From assembly GCA_963846475.1 (NCBI GenBank), contig CAWJVZ010000004.1, forward strand, positions 3,348,001-3,412,000: a DNA stretch of 64,000 nt. Direction: 5' to 3'. Position numbers and translations under genes: made by a program. The notes under the pieces are model-generated. The model was given only the letters and a program-made list of their open reading frames with translations, searched no databases and was not told the origin of the DNA. Source of the DNA: DASWJZ01 sp963846475. GTDB lineage: Bacteria > Pseudomonadota > Alphaproteobacteria > Rhizobiales > Afifellaceae. Positions 46,901 through 56,023 of this stretch are shown in pieces; position 1 is the stretch's first letter; each line of letters begins with the position of its first letter.

Positions 46901-48226
46901 CGCGTCCTCCGCGCGTAGGAGGGCCGTTCTCCTCCGTCGCCTTGCGGCGCATGGTGGATGAAGCAGGCCGTGCCATGCTCGCCGGCAACGGCCGCGAACA
47001 AGGGATCGATGCGCGAGCACATCGCGACTTCGTGCGGGCAGCGCCCGACGAAGCGGCACGAGGGCGGCGGCTCGACCAGCTCAGGAACGGTGCCTTCGAT
47101 CGCCGCCAGCCGCCCGCGCGCCGTGCCGGCGGCGGGGATCGCGGCGAGCAGCCCGCGCGTATAGGGATGCAGCGGGTCGGCGAACAGCTGCTGCGTGGCG
47201 CCCATCTCGACGATCCGCCCGGCATACATGACCGCCACCCTGTCGCATGTCCGCCGCACCAGCGAGAGGTCGTGGCTGATGTAGAGGACGGCGGTCCGGC
47301 GCCGCTGCTGCAGCTCGCGGATCAGCTCGAGGATGCGCGCCTGCACGGTGACGTCGAGCGCGGTGGTCGGCTCGTCGGCGATCAGGAGGTCGGGGTTGCA
47401 GGCAAGCGCCTGGGCGATCATGACGCGCTGCTTCATGCCGCCGGAGAGCTCGTGCGGGTAGCGCTCCATCACCTTTCGCGGGATTGGGGATCTGCGTCTC
47501 GGCCAGCGCCTCGGCGACCATGGCGTCGACGGCCGCCTCGATGCGGTTGCGGCGCGCCCGCAGCGGCGGCAGAGCGAGCAGCATGCGCTCCAGCCCGCGC
47601 GAGCGCTGCCCGGCGTGGCGCCGCAGGAGGTGAGCGCCGGGATCGGCGCCGGTCCCCTTCACGCCGGCGGCGTCGAGGATGTCGGCGGTGCGATGCTGGA
47701 AAAACACCTCGCCGACCTGGGCGCGGATCGACAAGGCCGGGTTGAGCGCCTTGCCGGGATCCTGGAAAATCATGGCGATGCGGTTGCCGCGAATGGCGCG
47801 CATGCGCGCATCGGAGATGGCGAGGAGATCGAGCGTTTCCTCGCCGGTGCCGCCGCAGTTGCGGCAGCCCGAGCCGGAACAGTCGGGACAGGTTTTGGGG
47901 ATGCGGCCGCTCCCCTCGCAGCGGGCGCAGCCGCTGCCCTCGCAATCGGGGCAAAGGCCGCGCGGCCGGAACATGATCGAGCCGCCGGCCATGATGCCGG
48001 GCGGCTGCGGCACCAGGCGCAGGAACGAGCGCGCGGTGACGCTCTTGCCGCAGCCGGTTTCGCCGACGAGGCCCATGGTCTCGCCGTCGCGGATGTCGAA
48101 GCCGATGCCGTCCACGGCATGCACGATGCCGCGCTTGGAGCGGAAGTGGACTTTCAGGCCGGCGACGGCGCCGATCACCGCAGGCGCGCGGAGCGCCGCC
48201 TGTTGTGGGGCAGGGGACGTCAGCAT
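46897..48226 (-). CDS. Peptide-type ABC ATPase (DppD-like) with DnaJ-type cysteine cluster, one frameshift
   Basis: ATPase subunit, about 440 aa. Walker A is GLVGETGCGKSVTARSFLRL. Before the Q-loop (RIAMIFQDPGKALNP) an insertion carries four CxxCxGxG-type repeats: CPDCEGSG, CARCEGSG, CPDCSGSG and CRNCGGTG, at 47843-47957. These match the zinc-binding repeats of DnaJ and are unusual for an ABC ATPase. After IPNP the frame breaks at about 47473, and the other frame continues with RYPHELSGGMKQRVMIAQAL, LLIADEPTTALDVTVQARIL and the cysteine tail CRFVGRCPHEVAMC. ATG 48226 overlaps the permease stop (TGATG). Confidence 0.87.
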
Positions 48227-49156
48227 CAGCGCGCCGTCTCGGTCCGCGGGTCGAGGACGTCGCGGAGGCCGTCGCCGACCAGGTTGAAGGCGAGCGCCCA
48301 GAGGAACACCATCAGGCCCGGGAAGGTGGAGGCCCACCACCTTCCGGCGGAGATCCCCGCCTGGCCTTCGGACACGAGCACGCCCCACTCGGCTATGCCG
48401 GCCTCCGACAGGCCGATGAACGACAAAGTGGCGCCGACCAGCACGACATGGCCGAGGTCCAGCGTGCGCCTGGACCATGACCGGCGTGATGGCGTTGGGC
48501 AGGATGTCCTTGAGGTAGATGCGGAGCCTGGAATCGCCGATGACGCGGGCCGCGTCGACATAGTCGTTCTGCTTCACCCGGATGATCTGGGCGCGCATGA
48601 TGCGCGCATATTTGACCCAGAACACGACGGCGAGCGCCAGGATGATGTTGCCGAAGGAGGGGCCGAGCACCGCGGCGATGGCCAGCGCGAAGATCAGCTC
48701 GGGGATCGACAGGAAGACGTCGACAAGCCGCATCAGCAGCTCGTCGACGCGGCCGCCCAGGAAACCGGCGACGCTGCCGACGATGACGCCGATGGTGACG
48801 GCGATGCTGACCACGATCAGCGACAGATAGAGCGAGGTCCTGGCGCCCCAGATGACGCCGTAGAGGACGTCGCCGCCGTTGTTCGTCGTGCCGAGGAAAT
48901 GGCCGGGCGTGCCCGGCGGCTTTCGCGGCGAGCCCCAATCGCGCGGCATCTGGTAGGGGTCGGGCGAATTCGGCTCGGTGATGACCGGCGCAAGGAGCGC
49001 CATGCCGATCATCAGGACGATGATGACGATGCCGACGACGGTGGTCGGATTGGAGAGGACGCTCGCGGTCAGCTCCCAGCCGCGCTGCATGCGCACCCGC
49101 CAGGCGGATTCGCGGACCTGCGGGAGCCTGAGAGCGGGGCTCGGGAGGTCGGCCAA
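48226..49156 (-). CDS. Peptide-type ABC permease (DppC-like), one frameshift
   Basis: Inner-membrane permease of about 310 aa. A cytoplasmic N-terminus precedes the helix TTVVGIVIIVLMIGMALLAP. The family motif GTTNNGGDVLYGVIWGARTS lies near residue 88, and the EAA-like loop is VDAARVIGDSRLRIYLKDIL. After ILPNAITPVMVQ one base shifts the frame at about 48470, and the continuation GATLSFIGLSEAGIAEWGVL is typical of DppC. The C-terminus is FNLVGDGLRDVLDPRTETAR. It abuts the DppB-like gene (2 bp gap). The substrate is set by the binding protein encoded at 50252-51913. Confidence 0.87.
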
Positions 49157-49158
49157 TC

Positions 49159-50172
49159 CTAGCCTCCCAGCACGACGCGGCGGTCGAGATAGGCGTAGAT
49201 CACGTCGACCACGAGGTTCACCAGGAGGAACAGCACGCTGGTGAACATCACATAGGCCATGATGGTCGCCTGGTCGCCGCGCAGCACCGAATCGGCCATC
49301 CAGCGGCCGAGGCCGGGCCAGCGGAAGATGATCTCCGCGACGACGGTGCCCTGCAGGAGAAAGCCGAAGGTGAGGCCGATCACCGTCACGGTGGGGATCA
49401 GCGCGTTTCGCCGGGCATGGCGGCGCAGCACGAGCCGCTCCGGCAGGCCCTTGGCGCGCGCCGCCTCGACGTAATCCTCCTGCAGCTCCTCCACCAGGGA
49501 GGACCGCATCATGCGCGAGATGATGGCGGTGGCGCCGTAGCCGAGCGCGATGGCGGGCAGGACAAGGTGCCAGATCGCATCCCGGAACGCCCGAAAACTG
49601 CCGTTGAGGATGGCGTCGAGCGTGTAGAGGCCGGTCGGGTGGGAGATGCTGGCGAAGATGGTGGGATCGCTGCGGCCGATCGGGAACCAGCTCAATTCCA
49701 CCCAGAAGACGATGAGCAGCAGGATGGCGAACCAGAAGAGCGGCATGCTGGCGCCGCTGATCGAGACGATGCGGATGATGTGGTCCGGCAGGCGGTTGCG
49801 CCGCGCGCCTGCATAGGTGCCGAGCGCGATGCCCAGGGTGACGGCGACCAGGCCGGCCGCCACCGCCAGCTCCAGCGTGGCGGCGAGCTTGTTGGGAAAC
49901 ACCTCGGTCACGGGGGCGGCCGCGACGCCCGACCAGCCGAGGTCGCCGCTCAGCACGCCGCGCGCCCAGTAGAAATACTGCACCGGCAGCGGGTCGTTGA
50001 GGTGGAACCGCTCCTCGATTTGCGCCACCTCCTCCGGCCCCATTTCGTGGGACAGGTAGATGCCGATCGGCGAGCCGCCGACCCGCGTCAGCACGAACAC
50101 CACGATCGAGGTCCCGACGATCAGGATCGGCAGCACCATCAGCCGCCGCAGGATGTAGTCACGGATCTGCAT
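49159..50172 (-). CDS. Peptide-type ABC permease (DppB-like)
   Basis: Inner-membrane permease of 337 aa, intact. It opens MQIRDYILRRLMVLPILIVG, with the periplasmic region ERFHLNDPLPVQYFYWARGV. The central helices include ATLELAVAAGLVAVTLGIAL, and the EAA loop is YVEAARAKGLPERLVLRRHA. The C-terminus YVMFTSVLFLLVNLVVDVIY ends in AYLDRRVVLGG. It follows the binding-protein gene by about 79 bp. Together with the DppC-, DppD- and DppF-like genes downstream it makes a complete importer. Confidence 0.9.
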   Translation of the reverse strand: MQIRDYILRRLMVLPILIVGTSIVVFVLTRVGGSPIGIYLSHEMGPEEVAQIEERFHLNDPLPVQYFYWARGVLSGDLGWSGVAAAPVTEVFPNKLAATLELAVAAGLVAVTLGIALGTYAGARRNRLPDHIIRIVSISGASMPLFWFAILLLIVFWVELSWFPIGRSDPTIFASISHPTGLYTLDAILNGSFRAFRDAIWHLVLPAIALGYGATAIISRMMRSSLVEELQEDYVEAARAKGLPERLVLRRHARRNALIPTVTVIGLTFGFLLQGTVVAEIIFRWPGLGRWMADSVLRGDQATIMAYVMFTSVLFLLVNLVVDVIYAYLDRRVVLGG

Positions 50173-50251
50173 GCGCGTTTGTCGTCAGCCAGCTGCGGAA
50201 TGCGACGCGTGCGCCCATCGAACGGGCGCACGCGGAGAGCTCAGGCGTATC

Positions 50252-51913
50252 TTACTTGTTGAGGAGCGCGAACTTGAAGCTCGGGCGCGGCCAGAGCGGC
50301 TGCATGGAAAAATTCTGCACCCAATCGCGGTGCGCCATGGCGACGCCCTCCTGCGCGGTGATGATCCACATGGGGTCGTCGAACAGCATCCTCTGCAGCT
50401 CCGCATAGGTGGCGGCGCGCTTCGCCGGATCGAGCTCGACGCCGGCGGAGTCGATCATCTCGGCGATCTTGGCCGGATCCTTGTAGCCTTTGGCGAAGCC
50501 GTGCACCCGGCCCCAGTCGCCTTCCGGATGGACGTAGGTGAACAGGTAGGTGTGCGGGTCGGCAGCGGGATCGGCGTTCTTCGACCACATGGCGTATTCG
50601 ATCGGATCCTGCGCATGCGCCTCGTCGAACACGGATTCGGCGACCGACAGGACGTTGACCTGGAATTTCGGATTGAGCTTCGCCAAAGAATCCTTGAGCA
50701 CGAGTGCCTGGGCGGCGAAGAGGTTCGCCTCCTCGGTGATCAGCGAGACGGTGAAGCCCTTGTCCCAATAGCCGGTTTCGCGGAACAGCTGCTCGGCCTT
50801 GGCGAGGTCCTGCTTGCCATAGACGGGGGCTTCCGGGTCGTAGCCAAAAATGCCCTGCGGGATGAAATGCGGGTTGAACTCGCCGAAACCCGACAGCGGC
50901 CCGTTCAGGAACGCCTCGTAATCGAAGGCGTAGTTGAACGCCTGGCGGATGCGCGGATCGTGGAAGAAGTCGGTGGGGATGGTGTCCTCCGGCGGCAAGG
51001 AGCCTTCCGGGATGTTCAGGTTGAAGGCGATGATCAGCGGCTCCAGGAGCAGCCCCTCCTGGTAGAGCGTGACGCCTTCGGCGCCCTCGATGTCGGCGAC
51101 GAAGGAGGCATCCGTCTCGATGATGTCGAACTCGCCGGCGCGCAGGCCGAGCACCCGCACGTCGGGATCGGAGCCGATCTCGATGCGGACGTCGAGGTTG
51201 GCCTTCTGCCCCCAGTAATCGTCATAGACCTCCAGCTGGATGTTTTCGCCGCGGTTCCAGGCAACGAATTTGTACGGCCCGGTGCCGACCATGTTGGTGG
51301 CCATGAACGGATTGGGCTGGCCGGCCTGGACGCCGCCATTGGCCTCCACGGCCTCCTGGCTGACGATCGACGAGACCATCGCAACCACCGTGCCGTTGAG
51401 GAAGCTGGCGCTCCGCTGCTTCAGCGTGACCTGGAAAGTTTTGTCGTCGATGACCTTGGTCTCGGCGACGACGTCCTTCAGCGTGTTGGCGGCGCCTTCC
51501 GGGAGATCCATGGTCATGGCCCGGTCCCAGGAGAATTTCACGTCGTCGGCGGTAAGCGGGCTGCCGTCGTGGAATTTTACCCCCTCGCGGATGGGGAACG
51601 TGTAGGTCAGCCCGTCGGCGGAGATCAGGTTGTTCTCCAGGCTCGGCACTTCGGTGGCGAGCGCCGGCACCAGATCGGGGCCGCTCGGGCCGAATTCCAA
51701 GAGCCGCTCGTAGACCTGCAGGATGACGGTCTCGCCGCCTTCGCCGGGCTCGACCTGCGCCGGGTCGAGCGTCGTCGGCTCATCGTCGGCGGCGTGGACG
51801 AGAACGCCGGGATTCTGCTGGGCGTAGCTCGGCAGGCTTGCCGCCAGCGCAAGCGCCAGCACCGGTGCCGCCAGCAGCGGCGCCACACTCCAATGACGGC
51901 TTAAAATGTTCAT
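50252..51913 (-). CDS. ABC substrate-binding protein, SBP_bac_5 family
   Basis: Periplasmic binding protein of the DppA/OppA family, 553 aa, intact. The signal peptide is APVLALALAASLPSYAQQ. The mature part contains LTADDVKFSWDRAMTMDLPE, KFHDGSPLTADDV and VGTGPYKFVAWNRGENIQLE, all typical for the family. It heads the operon that continues with permeases and ATPases. A 14-bp palindrome about 48 bp upstream of the start (51961-51974) matches one near the M24 gene at 56024 and probably binds the LacI regulator encoded at 54759-55811. The ligand is unknown; the neighbours suggest an amine or peptide-like compound. Confidence 0.9.
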   Translation of the reverse strand: MNILSRHWSVAPLLAAPVLALALAASLPSYAQQNPGVLVHAADDEPTTLDPAQVEPGEGGETVILQVYERLLEFGPSGPDLVPALATEVPSLENNLISADGLTYTFPIREGVKFHDGSPLTADDVKFSWDRAMTMDLPEGAANTLKDVVAETKVIDDKTFQVTLKQRSASFLNGTVVAMVSSIVSQEAVEANGGVQAGQPNPFMATNMVGTGPYKFVAWNRGENIQLEVYDDYWGQKANLDVRIEIGSDPDVRVLGLRAGEFDIIETDASFVADIEGAEGVTLYQEGLLLEPLIIAFNLNIPEGSLPPEDTIPTDFFHDPRIRQAFNYAFDYEAFLNGPLSGFGEFNPHFIPQGIFGYDPEAPVYGKQDLAKAEQLFRETGYWDKGFTVSLITEEANLFAAQALVLKDSLAKLNPKFQVNVLSVAESVFDEAHAQDPIEYAMWSKNADPAADPHTYLFTYVHPEGDWGRVHGFAKGYKDPAKIAEMIDSAGVELDPAKRAATYAELQRMLFDDPMWIITAQEGVAMAHRDWVQNFSMQPLWPRPSFKFALLNK

Positions 51914-51960
51914 CGGCGTTCTCTCCCATTAGTCGACGCGGCCCTTTTGGGCTTCGTAGC

Positions 51961-51974
51961 TGCAATCGATTGCA
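51961..51974. promoter_or_regulatory. LacI-type operator palindrome upstream of the transporter operon
   Basis: TGCAATCGATTGCA is a perfect 14-bp palindrome with central CG, a typical LacI-family operator shape. It lies between the divergent binding-protein gene and the M24 gene at 52178, so it could control both. A near-identical site is at 55959-55972 beside the lacI-type gene. Confidence 0.75.
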
Positions 51975-52177
51975 TTCCGCGGGGCGACGATAAACGGCTA
52001 GCTCCGGCGCTGTCCATCGCTGTCTGCTGAATCGTCCCAGACCTGTCCAATATTTCATGCGCCGCGAATGCCGGACGGGCTGAGCCGGGGATCCCTTGGC
52101 CTTGTTGACAGCCAACCGGCGCGGCTGAATAACCGTGCAAACGTTCGCATGTGCGAGCCAGAGGGGGAGCTCATCCG

Positions 52178-53485
52178 ATGAACGACGCCGCACGACCGGC
52201 CCCGCCGTCCCGCTCCTGGGAGGACATCCGCACCCGCCTCGATCACGGCCCGACCTTCAACGCGATGCGCGGCACGCCCTATTACCGCGAAGCCGTGTAC
52301 GAGCAGTTTTCGCGGGCGGAATACGAGCGCCGTTTCGCGGCTCTGCGGGCGAAGATGCGCGAGCTCGGCCTCGACGTGGCGATCTGCCCCGGCGGGCCCA
52401 GCCACTGGAGCTTTGGCGGCGGAATGCTCTGGCTCTCCGGCCATTGGGAATGGCACGCGCTGGCCGCTTATGTGGTGTTCCCGCTGGAGGGCGAGCCGAC
52501 GCTGATCTACGCCATGGGCGGCACCCATATCGAGGCGACGCGGCGCGCCACGGCCGCCGCCATCTCGGATGTGCGCTCCAGCCGCAACGGCCGCTACGCC
52601 GAGGTGATGGTCGAGCGCCTCAAGGAGCTCGGCCTGCAGCGCGGCCGCATCGGTCTTTTGGAGATCGACAGCCGGCACAAGGACTATTTGCCGGTCAACC
52701 AGTACAACGATTTGAAGGCCGGCCTGCCCGACGCGGAGATCGTCTTCACCCGCGGCATCATGCACGAGCTCCTGTCGGTCCACAGCGAGGAGGAGCTCGA
52801 CTGCATCCGCCATGCCGGCACGCTCTGCACCGACGCCATGCAGGCGATCGCCGAGCGGGCCCGGCCCGGCGCCGCCGAATACGAGCTCAGAGCCGCGGCG
52901 GGAGCCGCCATCCTGGAGGGCGGCGGCGACATCGATTTTTTGATCATCGGCTCAACCCCGATGAGCGACCCGGCGCAGGTTTTCGGCAATCCGCGCCCGT
53001 CCCGCCGCAAGCTGGCGGACGGCGACATCATCCTGATGGAGCTTGCCGCCGGCTATCGCGGCTATTCCGCCCAGATCGGCCAGCCGATCTGCCTCGGCGA
53101 GCCGCCCAAGGATGTGCGGCGCTTCTGGGACGAGATCGCCAGGCCGGGCTACGAGCGGATGATCGCCGAGATCCGCCCCGGCAATCCGGTCGACCGGCTG
53201 CGCATCGCCGGAGAATTTTTTCGCGAGAAGGGGGTGCAGTCGCGGCCGATCCACTGCCACGGCATCGATTTCGTCTCCGATGCGCCGCACGTCTACCAGG
53301 ACCACATCAGCGTCGAGCCGTTCGAGGAGATCATGAAGCCCGGCATGGTCATCATGGCGGAGCCCAATCCGATCACCGCCGACGGCATGCTCGGCATGTT
53401 CGTCGGGCACACTTTCATCGTCACCGAGAGCGGGTATGAATGCGTCGACGACTGGCCGCTGGAGCTGACGATCGCCGGGGCCTGA
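52178..53485 (+). CDS. M24/creatinase-like protein, canonical metal ligands not conserved
   Basis: Pita-bread fold protein of the M24 peptidase family (435 aa), similar to Xaa-Pro peptidases and creatinase. The N-terminal creatinase domain covers about residues 1-170. In the catalytic domain a histidine is kept in PIHCHGIDFVSD and a glutamate in MAEPNPITADG. The segment that usually gives two aspartates reads IILMELAAGYRGYSAQIGQP, with Glu and Ala/Gln instead. The active site therefore looks like non-metal members such as creatinase, or is inactive. ATG 52178 follows AGGGGGAG. The gene is divergent from the transporter operon and shares the palindrome at 51961. Confidence 0.82.
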   Translation: MNDAARPAPPSRSWEDIRTRLDHGPTFNAMRGTPYYREAVYEQFSRAEYERRFAALRAKMRELGLDVAICPGGPSHWSFGGGMLWLSGHWEWHALAAYVVFPLEGEPTLIYAMGGTHIEATRRATAAAISDVRSSRNGRYAEVMVERLKELGLQRGRIGLLEIDSRHKDYLPVNQYNDLKAGLPDAEIVFTRGIMHELLSVHSEEELDCIRHAGTLCTDAMQAIAERARPGAAEYELRAAAGAAILEGGGDIDFLIIGSTPMSDPAQVFGNPRPSRRKLADGDIILMELAAGYRGYSAQIGQPICLGEPPKDVRRFWDEIARPGYERMIAEIRPGNPVDRLRIAGEFFREKGVQSRPIHCHGIDFVSDAPHVYQDHISVEPFEEIMKPGMVIMAEPNPITADGMLGMFVGHTFIVTESGYECVDDWPLELTIAGA

Positions 53486-53492
53486 CCGGCGC

Positions 53493-54566
53493 ATGAGCGA
53501 CGATCCGAATGTGCGCGCGGCGATCGCCCATTGGGCGCCGCGCTTCATCGCCAACGGCGTCGACTACAACGATTTCGTCGCGACCACCGCGCGGGTGGCG
53601 CATTGGCGCGACTGGAGCGCCGAATGGTCGAGGACGGCGGCGAAGCACGAGAAGCTGGCGCGCGAGGCGGAAGCGCGTGGCAGCCCGGTCTCGGCGGTGG
53701 AGGCTTATGTCCGCGCCGCCATCTGCCACCATTTCGGAAAGTTCGTCTTCTTCGACAACATGGAGCAATACCGGCGCGCCGGCGAGGCGACCGTCCTGAA
53801 CTACCGCAAGGCCCTGGATCGGCTGCAGCCGCCGGCGGAGCGCGTGCTCATCCCGTTCGGCGGGGTCGAGCTGCCGGGCTATCTGCGCAAGCCCGCGCGC
53901 GTCGAACGCCCGCCGGTCGCGCTGATCGTCTGCGGGCTGGATTCGGTGAAGGAGGAGATGAACACTTTTGAGCCGCTCTTCCACAGGAACGGCCTGGCGA
54001 CGCTCGCCTTCGACGGGCCGGGTCAGGGCGAGTCCGAGGCGCTGCCGATCGAGCCGCGCTTCGAGGCGGTGGTCGCTTCCGTCCTCGACTGGCTCGCCGG
54101 CCGGCGCGACGTCGACGGCAACCGCGCCGCGGCCGTCGGCATCAGTCTCGGCGGCTATTACGTCGCCCGCGCCGCCGCCTATGAGAGGCGGCTCGTCTGC
54201 GCCGCCTCGGTCGGCGGGCCCTACGATCTCGGCGAGATTTTTGCGACCATGCCGCTGATCTCCCGCCAGGCCATCCAGATCCGCACGCATTCGCCCGACA
54301 TGGCGACGGCGCACGAGCGGGCCAAGGCGCTCAGCATGGCCGGTTCGGCGGAGCGGATCGACGTGCCGTTCATGACGATCTTCGGCAGCGAAGACCGGCT
54401 GATCCCGCTCGCCCACGCCGAGCGCCTCCATGCCGAAATTCCGCATCCGGACAAGCGGCTCGTGGTGCTGCAGGGGGGCAACCACGTCTGCAACAACATG
54501 CCCTATGCATGGCGGCCGCTGGTGGCCGACTGGATGACCGCCCGGCTGCGGCGCGAGCGTCCGTAA
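53493..54566 (+). CDS. Alpha/beta hydrolase, FrsA/pseudooxynicotine-hydrolase-like
   Basis: Hydrolase of 357 aa with an N-terminal helical cap of about 125 residues, as in FrsA and 2,6-dihydroxypseudooxynicotine hydrolase. The catalytic triad is visible: Ser in VGISLGGYYVAR, Asp in FGSEDRLIPLAH and His in LQGGNHVCNN. The oxyanion region reads CGLDSVKEEMN, followed by DGPGQGES. It lies 7 bp after the M24 gene and is probably co-transcribed. A C-C bond or ester hydrolase role for the transported compound is likely, but the actual substrate is unknown. Confidence 0.82.
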   Translation: MSDDPNVRAAIAHWAPRFIANGVDYNDFVATTARVAHWRDWSAEWSRTAAKHEKLAREAEARGSPVSAVEAYVRAAICHHFGKFVFFDNMEQYRRAGEATVLNYRKALDRLQPPAERVLIPFGGVELPGYLRKPARVERPPVALIVCGLDSVKEEMNTFEPLFHRNGLATLAFDGPGQGESEALPIEPRFEAVVASVLDWLAGRRDVDGNRAAAVGISLGGYYVARAAAYERRLVCAASVGGPYDLGEIFATMPLISRQAIQIRTHSPDMATAHERAKALSMAGSAERIDVPFMTIFGSEDRLIPLAHAERLHAEIPHPDKRLVVLQGGNHVCNNMPYAWRPLVADWMTARLRRERP

Positions 54567-54610
54567 GCTCGCGAGCGCCGGGAACATGGCACAGCGTTGC
54601 CGGCGATCGG

Positions 54611-54750
54611 TTCCTCACCCGCGAAGCGGGGGAGGGGGACCGCCGAAGGCGGTGGAGGGGGCAGATGCGGGTCACGGCGCTCGTGTCCGCCCCCTCCACC
54701 ATGCTGCGCATGGTCCCCCTCCCCCGTCGCTCCGCGACGGAGGAGGAACC
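54611..54750. repeat. GC-rich palindromic intergenic repeat, family 2, variant
   Basis: Inverted repeat spanning TTCCTCACCCGCGAAGCGGG to CTCCGCGACGGAGGAGGA, with an inner pair GCCGAAGGCGGTGGAGGGGG and CCCCCTCCACCATGCTGCGC. It fills the space between the convergent hydrolase and LacI genes and can act as a bidirectional terminator. Related to the copies at 20787 and 63411. Confidence 0.8.
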
Positions 54751-54758
54751 ACGCCCCA

Positions 54759-55811
54759 CTAGGAACGCGCGTCGGTGCCCGGCCCCGGGCGTGGGGCGCG
54801 CGTGGATTCGCGGAGGATCAGCTCGACCGGCAGCACGATGTGGCTCGGCCGGCGCAGCTCGACCGGCGTGCCGATCGCCTGCATCAGCAGCTCGGCGGCC
54901 TCGAAGCCGGCCCGGTATTGCTCGATGCGGATGGTGGTCAGGGCCGGCGAAAGGCGGTCGGCCATCGGCATGTCGTTATAGCCGGTCACCGACACGTCCT
55001 CGGGGCAGCTCAGCGCATGCCGCCGCAGTGCGGAAATCGCGCCGATGGCCAGCCGGTCGTTGGAACAGACGATCGCGGTGAAAGCTCGCCCGCCGGCGAG
55101 CAGCGCTTCCGTGCAGCGCTCGCCTTCGGCCTCGTTGAAAGTCTGGGCGAAGGCGACGAGCCCGCCGTCGCGGTTCAGCCCAAGCGCGTCGCGGTGCTGC
55201 CGGAAGGCGCGGTAACGCGCCTCGCCGGTGGACAGGTGCTGCGGGCCGGCGATGTTGGCCACGTCGCGATGCCCGAGCGAGGCGAGGTGCGTGAGGATGC
55301 GGCGCATCCCTTCGTTCTCGTCATGCACGACGGAGGAGACGTTGGGGTCGTTCAGCTGGCGGTTGACGGTGACGATCGGCAGGCCCTCCTGGGCCATCCG
55401 GATGACGGCCTTGTCCTCCCGTTCCACGCTCGCCAGGATCAACCCGTCGACGCCGCGCGCCCGCAACGTCGCGGCGATGCTTTCCTCGCGGCGGATGTCG
55501 CTGTCGGAATTGGCGATGATGGCGAGGTAGCCATGCGCCGCCATCGCGTCCTCCACGCCGCGGATGATCGGCGGAAAGATCGGATTGGTGATGTCCGGCA
55601 GGACGACGCCGACGGTGCGGGTGCGGTTGGTCTTCAGCGAATAGGCGGCGGCGTTCTGGCGGTAGTCGAGCCGCTCGCTCGCCTGCCTGATCTGGTCGGC
55701 GACTTCCGGCGTGATCAGATGGCGGGTTTTCGGGTCGAGCGCCCGCGACACCGTCGAGACGTGCACGCCGACAGCCTCCGCGACATCCTTGAGCGTGACG
55801 CGTCTTCTCAT
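54759..55811 (-). CDS. LacI family transcriptional regulator
   Basis: DNA-binding regulator of 350 aa. The N-terminal helix-turn-helix is VTLKDVAEAVGVHVSTVSRA, followed by the hinge region NAAAYSLKTNRTRTVGVVLP. A periplasmic-binding-protein-like domain binds the effector (SDSDIRREESIAATLRARGV, CSNDRLAIGAISALR). The start is taken at ATG 55811, with an in-frame ATG at 55838 also possible. Near-identical 14-bp palindromes at 51961 and 55959 are its probable operators, so it should control the transporter operon and the two M24 genes. Confidence 0.9.
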   Translation of the reverse strand: MRRRVTLKDVAEAVGVHVSTVSRALDPKTRHLITPEVADQIRQASERLDYRQNAAAYSLKTNRTRTVGVVLPDITNPIFPPIIRGVEDAMAAHGYLAIIANSDSDIRREESIAATLRARGVDGLILASVEREDKAVIRMAQEGLPIVTVNRQLNDPNVSSVVHDENEGMRRILTHLASLGHRDVANIAGPQHLSTGEARYRAFRQHRDALGLNRDGGLVAFAQTFNEAEGERCTEALLAGGRAFTAIVCSNDRLAIGAISALRRHALSCPEDVSVTGYNDMPMADRLSPALTTIRIEQYRAGFEAAELLMQAIGTPVELRRPSHIVLPVELILRESTRAPRPGPGTDARS

Positions 55812-55958
55812 GCCGACCCGATTCGCAGCTCCTCGCATCGTAGCGCGTGCAGGCGTTTGCCGACAGGCAGAAGCCGCTCAGGCCGCGCGGCGCCCTCGCC
55901 CGGAAAACGTCATAGACGGCGCGACTTCGATTGACTCGGCTTCGCCGGATGCTCTAGC

Positions 55959-55972
55959 TGCAAACGATTGCA
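55959..55972. promoter_or_regulatory. LacI-type operator palindrome upstream of the second M24 gene
   Basis: TGCAAACGATTGCA differs in one base from the perfect palindrome at 51961-51974 and shares the flank AGC before it. It lies 51 bases before ATG 56024 and about 150 bases from the LacI start, so it could serve the M24 gene and autoregulation. Confidence 0.75.
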
Positions 55973-56023
55973 CCAAAGATGCGCGCCGGCAAGATCGGGG
56001 CCGTTCGCAAGGAGGCGTCCGTC

